A stretch of 64,000 nt of DNA from Oreohelix idahoensis. Taxonomy: Eukaryota; Mollusca; Gastropoda; Stylommatophora; Oreohelicidae. The stretch is from positions 362,501 through 426,500 of the forward strand of contig JAMPIV010005012.1 in assembly GCA_024509875.1 (NCBI GenBank), given 5' to 3'. This document shows positions 56,332 to 64,000 of this stretch, piece after piece (the first letter of the stretch is position 1; each line of letters opens with the position of its first letter). The notes beneath the pieces are model-generated. The model saw only the letters and a program-made list of their open reading frames with translations, ran no database searches and was not told where the DNA came from. Made by a program: the position numbers and the translations under genes.

Positions 56332-57520
56332 AATTTCCTCTTTTTTACAACAATATGACCTGTTGTAATTTGTGAAATTAATGATCTTCTGAGTGTTTAT
56401 TGATTAAAAACTGATTGAACTTTGTTAGAATACTTCTGTTTGAGACATTTTGAAACTTTACACTTGGATATTCTCATGAGGAACAATTGTAGAAGAATTT
56501 TAATGAATACTTTTAGTCTAATTTTGCACCGGCTTCTTCTTTTTTCCTCCATTTTACCATGAATAACTAATCATTTTTCAATGAAAGCTTTTATACTTGT
56601 AGCACAAGGGTAAAGTACATCCAATTACCTTCAGTTTCATATACAACAACAAAGTTATTTATACATTTGAACATTTAAAAAAAAATGATTTCCAAACAAC
56701 AACAATAAAAACACACAGGGTTGACAATTTCCTCTTTTTTGCAACAATATGACCTGTTGTTGTAATTTGTGAAATTAACAATCTTCTGAGTGTTTATTGA
56801 TTAAAAACTGATTGAACTTTGTTAGAATACTTCTGTTTGAGACATTTTGAAACTTTACACTTGGATATTCTCATGAGGAACAATTGTAGAAGAATTTTAA
56901 TGAATACTTTTAGTCTAATTTTGCACCGGCTTCTTCTTTTGTCCTCCATTTTACCTTGAATAACTAATCATTTTTCAATGAAAGCTTTTATACTTGTAGC
57001 ACAAGAGTAAAGTAGATCCAATTACCTTCAGTTTCATATACAACAACAAAGTTATTTATACATTTGAATATTTAAAAAAAATGATTTCCAAACAACAACA
57101 ATAAAAACACACAGGGTTGACAATTTCCTCTTTTTTGAAACAATATGACCTGTTGTTGTAATTTATTAAATTAACAATCTTCTGAGTGTTTATTGATTAA
57201 AAACTGATTGAACTTTGTTAGAATACTTCTGTTTGAGACATTTTGAAACTTTACACTTGGATATTCTCATGAGGAACAATTGTAGGAGAATTTTAATGAA
57301 TACTTTTAGACTAATTTTGCACCGGCTTCTTCTTTTGTCCTCCATTTTACCTTGAATAACTAATCACTTTTCAATGAAAGCTTTTATACTTGTAGCACAA
57401 GAGTAAAGTACATCCAATTACCTTCAGTTTCATATACAACAACAAAGTTATTTATGCATATGAACATTTTAAAAAATTATTTCCAAACAACAACAATAAA
57501 AACGCACTGGGGTGGCCATT
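56332..57520. repeat. About 395-bp unit repeated three times in the piggyBac 3' region
   Basis: Starts of aatttcctcttttttgcaac-like sequence at about 56332, 56726 and 57122 (periods 394 and 396). Each unit has gttagaatacttctgtttga, ttgcaccggcttcttctttt and ends aacaacaataaaaac. The copies differ at only a few positions. Lies between the transposase and the 3' terminus. Confidence 0.93.
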
Positions 57521-57562
57521 TTTGCTTGGGCCAAACCCACTTTTTTGCTTGGGACTGAAAGA

Positions 57563-59320
57563 GTTAATAAAGTTTCAGACAGCCATCTTAAGGTAGCAGT
57601 AGCTGCCTCTACCTCCATTCTCATGCTGGAGGTTGTTATTATGTAAACCCCGCTACGTTCTGCGACGGTTCTGCCCTTTACTCTAGCAGAGAAGCCCCCA
57701 CACTGATTTATTACCACAGATTACATACCCATCAGTGTGTGACGGTATTGCCTCCCCTGCTTTGCAGTAGTGGTCCACCAGTGGCCAAAACTCAAGAGTA
57801 TCTAATATGGGCTTCAAAAGTATCTACCTTCACACAAGATTACTCTTGACAGAGATGTAGATAGAAGGGTGATGACACTTCTATTACAAAGGGAGTCTTC
57901 ACAAGATATTCAGATAAGCGAAAACAATGTTGCTTTGGCTGAGCACGTTAATTCTAGAATCTGCCGACAACGTTCGTGAAGGAATTAAGCACTTATTAAT
58001 TTCAGCTCGTTCAAGCCCCCACCACGGATTTACTCAGTGGAATTCTTATTATTCTGGTATTATTCTGGTATAGCTCTGTTTAGAGTGTGTGTAGTAAATT
58101 GACTGAGACAAACATGCAGTAACTTTAAAATGATTAAACCGAAGTTAAATTTGTAACATTACAAAAAACAAATTTTAATAATCACTTTAGGTTTTAACAG
58201 TTTGAAAATAATTTGAATAGTTTAAAAGAACGGATTCATCATTGATAGCTGATAAAATTCTTATGAAGGAAGTTCACGTTGGCAGCGTATATTTTCACTT
58301 AGCTGTCAATAGTAGTTTCTGCTCCCGCCGATGGGTTCTGTGTACACTGCTCTCGCTCGTCGCTGGTCAAGGTTAAAGGAGCCGTACGTTCTCAGAACGT
58401 CAAGAAGTAACGGCCAAGCTGGTCCTGCGTCTGTCTATAAGACCCTCTTATGATGGCGTCTCGCACAACGTTAGTCCACTTCTACCTTCACTTGGTTTCA
58501 GAGATAGTACCAATAACTATGATAAAGAATAGAAACAAAACGCTCTTCTGAGTATTACATTTTCCAACACATGGTTATGGGTCCCTATCTTCCCATTCCA
58601 CCATCCTATTTTATCTCAGAATTTACCCTCGATGAGAATTAAATTTAATCCTACTGGATAAACTTTCTTTACATTTAAATTGAATAGCTTTAGCTTTACA
58701 TTACATTTAAATGAAAAGGTTAATAATACAGATAGAGTCTGTTTACATTTACATCTCCACTGATTGAAAAGTGTTCACAATATAAATTGAATACGTTTTC
58801 ATTTATGTTTTCACTGATTGAAAAGTTTGAAACTTTCACTCATTTTTAAAATGAATATTTTTCACATAGACATTTACACTGGTTTAAAGCTTGAAAACTT
58901 ACATTAATTTTAAAGTGAATATGTTTCTATGGACATTTATACTGCTTGAAATTGTAAGTATTATAATTAAAATGTACATCATTTCTGTCATCTTTCCCTC
59001 CCTGCTCCAAATGGAACTTGGGATTACTTTTTGTTTTAGCTCTCTTTAAGAAACTAGCAATAAAGCAATCACCGTGCAGTGGTGGTTCACGAATCATCAT
59101 TCTATACGCTAAGGTTGCCAGCCTCAAATGACTTGGACATCCACTAGCGATTTTTACACATTAATCTTCACATGGTAATATACATATACATGTTAGTTCA
59201 CATGTTAATAGTGAGAAATATAATGTAAAATGACAACTTACACCAATCCTGGCTCACTGACGTTTTGTTCAGATGAATAAAAGAGACTTGAATCGGCCTC
59301 TAACACGCGTTTGGGGTGTC
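57563..59320. repeat. 1758-bp direct repeat, right copy (occupied piggyBac junction)
   Basis: Begins with the TTAA that borders the element's 3' terminus. Differences from the left copy include A/G at 57600, T/C at 57954, A/G at 58269, CA/GT at 58384, A/C at 58400, C/T at 58729 and A/G near 59313. After 59320 the sequences diverge completely (gttaatttaataatttcgct here, ccaatcgacttt at 53735). Confidence 0.95.
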
Positions 59321-60110
59321 GTTAATTTAATAATTTCGCTCTCTGACTTCGTGTGTGGTCCTTCAGTTTCCTTAGTCCCGGTTTCCGTATTTAATATGAA
59401 CGAGATTTCCTGGGCTATGAAAGTCTGTCCAAAATTCTCCAATAAATGGTGTCCGGTATGTTAAGAAGGAATTCTGAATTCTAGGCTTCACTCTAGCAAG
59501 GTCTGGTATCTTTGCAAGCGATTTTCACAGTGGAATAACACTGAAATGTTCCAGGTTATATTCACTGCCTTCCCACGCATTCGTTGTTATGGCGCACAAC
59601 TGATCAGCCAATCTGATTTGAATATTTTGCATGACTCATCTAGTGCAAAATTTCAAACATTACTTTTCTGGAAATGGTCAGTAAACATCCGGTTACCCTG
59701 TGCATCAACATACAAACGCGTCGGTAACCTCACATGACAATGTATTCCAAAAGTAACAATTCATTACTTTATTAGAAAGTAATCTATTATCTGTGTCTGT
59801 CCATCAGTTGTCTCCCTGTGTTCTAGCCTTTATCGGCGCTTAGCAAATACACTAGCGATTTTCGTGGGGTTAATCCTTCGTGGCCAAGATTTGGTACAAA
59901 GGAATTATATCTTCCTGCCTCCTCGTTAATATTATTTTTGCCGCTCCTTGCAAAGCATCGCGAAGGGGCAGGAAACAAACAGACGTAATCACTTATCCCT
60001 GAAAGGGGTGTAAGAAAGAAAATACATAATATCTTCTACACATAGCAGAGAACGAAATAAAGAAATGCGACAAATGAAAGCACGCAATAAAAATCAGTAC
60101 CACAAATGTA
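59321..60110. other. No recognisable feature
   Basis: Noncoding; two open frames of about 63 codons show no family resemblance. Nothing I can name. Confidence 0.45.
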
Positions 60111-60129
60111 CCGACGCTGCCGGAGTGAA

Positions 60130-60378
60130 ACAGAGATCGTGAGGGGTCGCCCCATTCCAAGCATGTGCCGCATCATCACAATGGGGGTATCTCGCGTACA
60201 GCCCAAGACTATACGCATCCCTTCACTTTGAATGCGTTCCAGTCATTCACATTGACAATGATTGTGGTATTGACAGCGTGAGTATTCCCAGGCCATACTC
60301 GATTACAAACAAGACCATCTGATGATACATGAGAAACAATAGTCTCTGTTCCTGGTGCGCTGCAGCCATTGGTTTTAG
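60130..60378 (-). pseudogene. LINE B2 RT thumb fragment, minus strand
   Basis: The minus strand reads KPMAAAHQEQRLLFLMYHQM and VIEYGLGILTLSIPQ, then MRIVLGCTRDTPIVMMRHML, matching 7880-8100 (MAAARLEQRLLYLLYHQLV and so on). Both ends of the element are missing. A short frameshift separates the two halves. Confidence 0.83.
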
Positions 60379-60703
60379 TCCAAATAGAGTAATCAAAAGT
60401 GTAAAAGTGTGTGAATGTATGTGTGTATGCGTTTCCCTTGTCATTAAACCCCCCCCCCCCCCAAAATAAATAAAAATAAAATAAAATTTCATAACTACCA
60501 CGCTGTTAACAAGGGGGAGAAGGGTGAGAACGCTGGTGTGTCAGGGATGACAGCCAATCATCCAATCATCTGCCATCATCAACAAGAATGATGAGAGACC
60601 CACTTTCTCATCATACCATCATTGATCCTTATATATTAACTTTTGTTCTACGAGTTATGTACTGTTTTACAAGATTGTGCAATTCTCTAGGTCTGTCTTT
60701 TAC

Positions 60704-61063
60704 CTAGTCTACAGTTAATGATGACTCGCATGCGCGCAAATAATCAAATATTGGCTTTCTCTGTTGTTCATACTTTCTGCATGTGCGTAGGAAATACTCT
60801 ATATTATTTTCCTGCAGACACTCTGTACAGTAAAGTTCTTTTATTCTAAAATAGCCTATTCCTAGTAATTTCTTATTGCTAGGAATTTTGAGTTCTCTAG
60901 ATTCCTGAAACGTTCTTGTTGGAGTCTTGAACAATTTATATACATGTCTACCCTTCAGGCTTCCATCCCACTCTACTGTCCATTCGTCAGTTATTAGTCT
61001 TTTAATTAAGCTTTTGATCTCTGTTTTACCTATCCTCACATTTATTTGGTTTCTACACATATG
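60704..61063 (-). pseudogene. LINE C-terminal fragment, R1/Jockey-like
   Basis: A 118-codon open minus-strand frame: LITDEWTVEWDGSLKGRHVY (like the family's WQxxWDxSxKGR), FKTPTRTFQESREL, then GIGYFRIKELYCTECLQENN, IEYFLRTCRKYEQQRKPIFD, a worn version of the CxxC...H...C motif after the RT. The His of the motif is replaced by Tyr (NIEYFL instead of AEHxL). No RNase H is seen. Confidence 0.62.
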
Positions 61064-61270
61064 TCAATAATGTTGATGTCCGAGACATAAAAAACGTGTG
61101 TTGATTGGCTTGAACGATGGTCTAAAAATATCAAAACTGAACAACGAAGACAAAAAAAAAAAAAGAAAAAAAAAATACACAACTTTAAAGAAAATCTGAC
61201 TTTTCAAATTTTTTATTAAACAAAATATGTTTTCCAGTTTTGATATTTTCATTTATTGTTTAGCTGATGA

Positions 61271-62540
61271 CTCTAGAATCCTAGAGCAGAGACTCCATCG
61301 ACTAGCTGAACCACAATTGGATGAGGTCCAATGCGGATTCCGAGCAATCCGAAGTACTCAAGACCTAATCTTCACACTCAGACAGCTGAGTGAAAAAGCC
61401 CTTGAGTATAAGAGTGAGATCCATCTTTGTTTCATAGATCTGGAAAAGGCGTTTGACAGGGTCCCCTGGAGCAAACTTTGGGACTGTTTGGCAAGGAAGA
61501 ACATTCCAGCACCTCTGATTCATGCTATATAGAGCTTCTACAAGTCTTGCAGAAATTATGTGAGGACAGCAAACCATAAGTCAGAAGAGTTCAGGACCAC
61601 CACTGGTGTAAGACAAGGTGATATCCTGTCACCTTATCTTTTCATACTCCTCATGGACGATGTTATCAAGGCATGTAAGGAGAGAACAAGAAAATATTCA
61701 GTGGGGTACTGGAAGATGAGACTGGTATGTATTTCAGAGCTGGCATTTGCTGATGATGTTGCCCTGATTGCTAAATCAGAGGCACATCTCCAATCCAACC
61801 TGCACGTCTGGAAGGAAGAGCTGGAGAAGAGAGGGATGGTCATAAGCAGCTCTAAAACAAAATCCATGGTGATATCACGAGAAGAAAGAAGACATCAGAT
61901 TAAGCTGGGAGAACAGGTCCTGGAGCAAGTCGACCACTTGAAATATCTCGGTGCTATTATAGACCGAAAGGGAGGCATCAATGAAGAGTTGGCCACTCGA
62001 AAAGCAGCAGAAGAGAGACTTTTTCAGGCCATAAATCGAGGATTCCTCAGCAAGAGAGAGGTTGGTAAGAAAACGAAGATGGCTGCATACCGCTCCACCA
62101 ATGTCCCAGTCTTGACATATAGATGCGAGTCATGGGCAATGACTACAACCCACAAAAGCCAGATCTAAACCTCAGAAATGAGGTATCTGAGGAAGGTGGT
62201 TGAAGTAACAAGAAGAGACATGGTCCGCAACCAGACGATACGTCAAGGCCTAAAATCATACCCCCTACAAACCCAAGTAGAACAGTCCCAACTAAGATGG
62301 TTTGGCCATGTCTGCAGAATGGGAGAAGATCGGCTACCACGACAAGCATGGGAAACAAAGAGCCAGGGATCGAGACCCCCAGGACGACCCAGAGTCCGCT
62401 GGGAGGACAACATTAGACAATCTTTGAAGGACCGAGGACTAGAATGGAACCAGGCCTGGAGGAAGACAGCTGATAGGATAGTCTGGCGCTCTCTCTTCCG
62501 AACCTCTACACCTCACGGTAGAAGGGGAACGACTAAGTAA
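61271..62540 (+). mobile_element. 5'-truncated RTE-like LINE copy with perfect 13-bp TSD
   Basis: Starts ctctagaatcctagagcaga (RT domain) and ends gaacGACTAAGTAA. TSD gtttagctgatga at 61258-61270 and 62541-62553. Keeps FIDLEKAFDRVP, RQGDILSPYLFILLMD and LAFADDVALIAKS. Two C-to-T stops only: ATATAG near 61530 (Gln codon) and TCTAA at 62166 (Gln codon). The TAC codon mutated in the 10.8- and 24.4-kb copies is intact, so this copy comes from a different source. Confidence 0.95.
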
Positions 62541-62693
62541 GTTTAGCTGATGAAGGTATTTTTTAAAGTATATACAAGTGTTGAATTAACCATCACACAA
62601 TATCCTTATATAACTATTGAAGACAACCGAAGATCTCCACATTTTACTGCAACAATAAAGGAAGAAGAAGAAATTAAAGACAGAGTATTAATG

Positions 62694-62830
62694 GTATCGA
62701 AGGCTATACGACGCCAGAGTATGAATGTCATCGAAGGCTATATGAAACTAGAGTATGACTGACATCGAAGGCTCTATGAAGCCAGAGTTTGGATATCATC
62801 GAAGGCTAGATGAAGCCAAGTATGAATGAC
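62694..62830. repeat. Short tandem repeat (about 34-bp unit)
   Basis: Four diverged copies of catcgaaggctatatgaagc followed by cagagtatgaatga. Confidence 0.85.
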
Positions 62831-63129
62831 ATGGAATGATAATAATTAAATATTCTTGTAACTATTTCTACTTCTCGTGCAACTTACGTTTCCACATCTA
62901 CATCTGTGTGGTTCATCTGACTGATGCGTAGTGTTGCTGTGTAATGTAGCGCTTGCCATGCAGAGGCTGCATCATTGTGGGCCTTCGATCTTGCGCTACA
63001 AGAAAGAATATCGACAGAAATAGTATAATATTATTTAATACAGAATATTGGCTGTGATTTAGATCAAAGATTGCGTCCCCATACATTTTTAAGTCTACTA
63101 TGCTATTTACTTGTTCAAAAGTTACTGTC

Positions 63130-63160
63130 TTACTTAGTCGTTCCTCTTATACAGCGAGGC
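63130..63160 (-). mobile_element. 31-bp RTE-like micro-insertion
   Basis: ttacttagtcgttcc followed by a diverged ctt.tac..cgagg matches the complement of the family A 3' terminus. Flanked by aaaagttactgtc (63117-63129) and aaaggttactgtc (63161-63173), 12 of 13 identical: the same TSD length as the longer copies. Smallest insertion in the window. Confidence 0.78.
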
Positions 63161-63492
63161 AAAGGTTACTGTCAGTGAATGTTATTTTTTGATAGTTCTT
63201 TTCTTGAATGTACACTTTCCATAGCTCCATTTATTGATGCAATGTTAAACTCATACTGCTCAGGTTGTCTTGCTCCTTATTTCAGCGATTTTTACATAAT
63301 GATTTTTAACAAATATAATAAAACGCTATAATTCTTTTATTTTGTTTTCTTTCAAGGACAAAAACAAAAAACTTAAAGTTTTCCTACCCTCAAAAACCTA
63401 AAAAGGTGCAGAAATAAAAATTGAAACTTGAAATGCATGTTTTTGAATGGTTAATGTGCAAGAAAATAAACAGACTATGTGTCACAAGTAGG

Positions 63493-63530
63493 TATAAATA
63501 GAGAGTAGGTTCTGTCTGATTTCAGACAGA
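63493..63530 (+). promoter_or_regulatory. TATA-like box with downstream hairpin
   Basis: TATAAATA at 63493-63500, and an 8-bp perfect stem TCTGTCTG/CAGACAGA with a 4-base loop at 63511-63530. It could be a promoter of an unseen element; no gene follows. Low confidence. Confidence 0.25.
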
Positions 63531-63765
63531 GGAGGAATGTGTCGAGCGAGAATAGAGAAAAAATGAGTCACAGTTGGAAAAATTGGGAAAAGATAAGCCG
63601 TCTAGCGTGTAATGGTACAACTATCTTCAGCCTACCTCGACTGTTTTTTTTTATGGCAATCTTTTTCACGCCCTTCTATGCCAATTAATGACAATGATCT
63701 AATAAGCTGTAAGGACATACGATACCAAAGTGACAGGTAAGATAAGAGGGTCTGACCATCACTAA

Positions 63766-63768
<3 letters not shown>

Positions 63769-63849
<81 letters not shown>
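63769..63849. repeat. (TA)n microsatellite
   Basis: About 40 TA units. The last 150 bases of the window contain nothing recognisable. Confidence 0.99.
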
Positions 63850-63854
<5 letters not shown>

Positions 63855-64000
63855 AAGAAAAATAATCCACGACATCAAGAAAATCAACATAAGTCTGCCT
63901 TTAACACTTCGGCAGTCCACAGATAACAAATCATAGAACAATGTACAACACCCAACACCACTTTGTTTCACTACCAGACAACCACGCACAATCCCTCATT

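Larger units (their letters stand above)
53735..57563 (+). mobile_element. piggyBac element with 5' terminus missing
   Basis: The right end is ttttttgcttgggactgaaa then gag, next to TTAA (57564-57567). The subterminal motif TTTTTGCTTGGG occurs twice in the last 50 bases. The left side starts abruptly after the repeat with a doubled cccaatcgacttta motif (53733, 53774), possibly subterminal repeats, but no matching inverted terminus or TTAA precedes it. It contains one intact transposase gene and a threefold tandem repeat. Confidence 0.85.

Noticed and set aside
51977..59320. 1758-bp repeats as LTRs of a retrotransposon
   Set aside because: They lack TG..CA ends, contain part of a LINE, and enclose a piggyBac gene without gag-pol; the right copy starts at the piggyBac TTAA.

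Overview
The window is eukaryotic nuclear DNA from an invertebrate animal. It is AT-rich, has multi-kilobase introns with GT..AG junctions, and is full of non-LTR retrotransposon debris, tRNA-derived SINEs, piggyBac-type DNA transposons and long (TA)n tracts. The mix of RTE-like and I-like LINEs with SINEs fits a mollusc or another lophotrochozoan, but that assignment is inference from repeat style only. No bacterial features, rRNA genes, functional tRNA genes or CRISPR arrays were seen.

Host gene: three exons on the + strand (44-226, 9446-9985, 16224-18085) join in frame through phase-1 introns of about 9.2 and 6.2 kb. They form the 3' end of one gene whose product is low-complexity, rich in Ser/Asn/Gln/Gly/Pro/Met, with a basic Lys/Arg/Pro patch. 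I do not recognise the gene; a nuclear or chromatin role is only a guess. No other convincing host gene was found after 18.1 kb.

Intron 1 (227-9445) holds two related minisatellites, a piggyBac-type MITE inserted at a TTAA inside the first one, nested LINE fragments, a tRNA-Arg-like SINE and a decayed full-length I-like LINE (5295-9107). Intron 2 (9986-16223) holds a 44-bp RTE tail fragment just downstream of the exon donor, a LINE 3' fragment, a full-length but mutated RTE-like LINE (10771-13828), SINEs and a short LINE tail. From 18 to 35 kb lie the probable 3' UTR, minisatellites, a pogo/Tigger remnant, truncated LINEs, three SINE copies, a poly-C tract and a 499-bp MITE. An almost intact I-like LINE occupies 35773-40735. 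From 40.7 to 51 kb there are microsatellites, an internally deleted Ty3-like remnant, head-to-head RTE fragments and a broken RNase H LINE.

The most striking structure is 51977-59320: an intact 630-codon piggyBac transposase (53977-55869) lies between two 1758-bp direct repeats of equal length that are about 99.5% identical. The left repeat is an empty target site and the right one carries the element's 3' junction, so this is either an unequal rearrangement or an assembly haplotype join. Beyond it lie more LINE fragments, a third RTE copy with a perfect 13-bp target-site duplication, and a 31-bp RTE micro-insertion.

Target-site duplications (TSDs) could be read by eye for most insertions, which fixes element boundaries and nesting order. 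All similarity statements come from reading the sequence; no database search was run.
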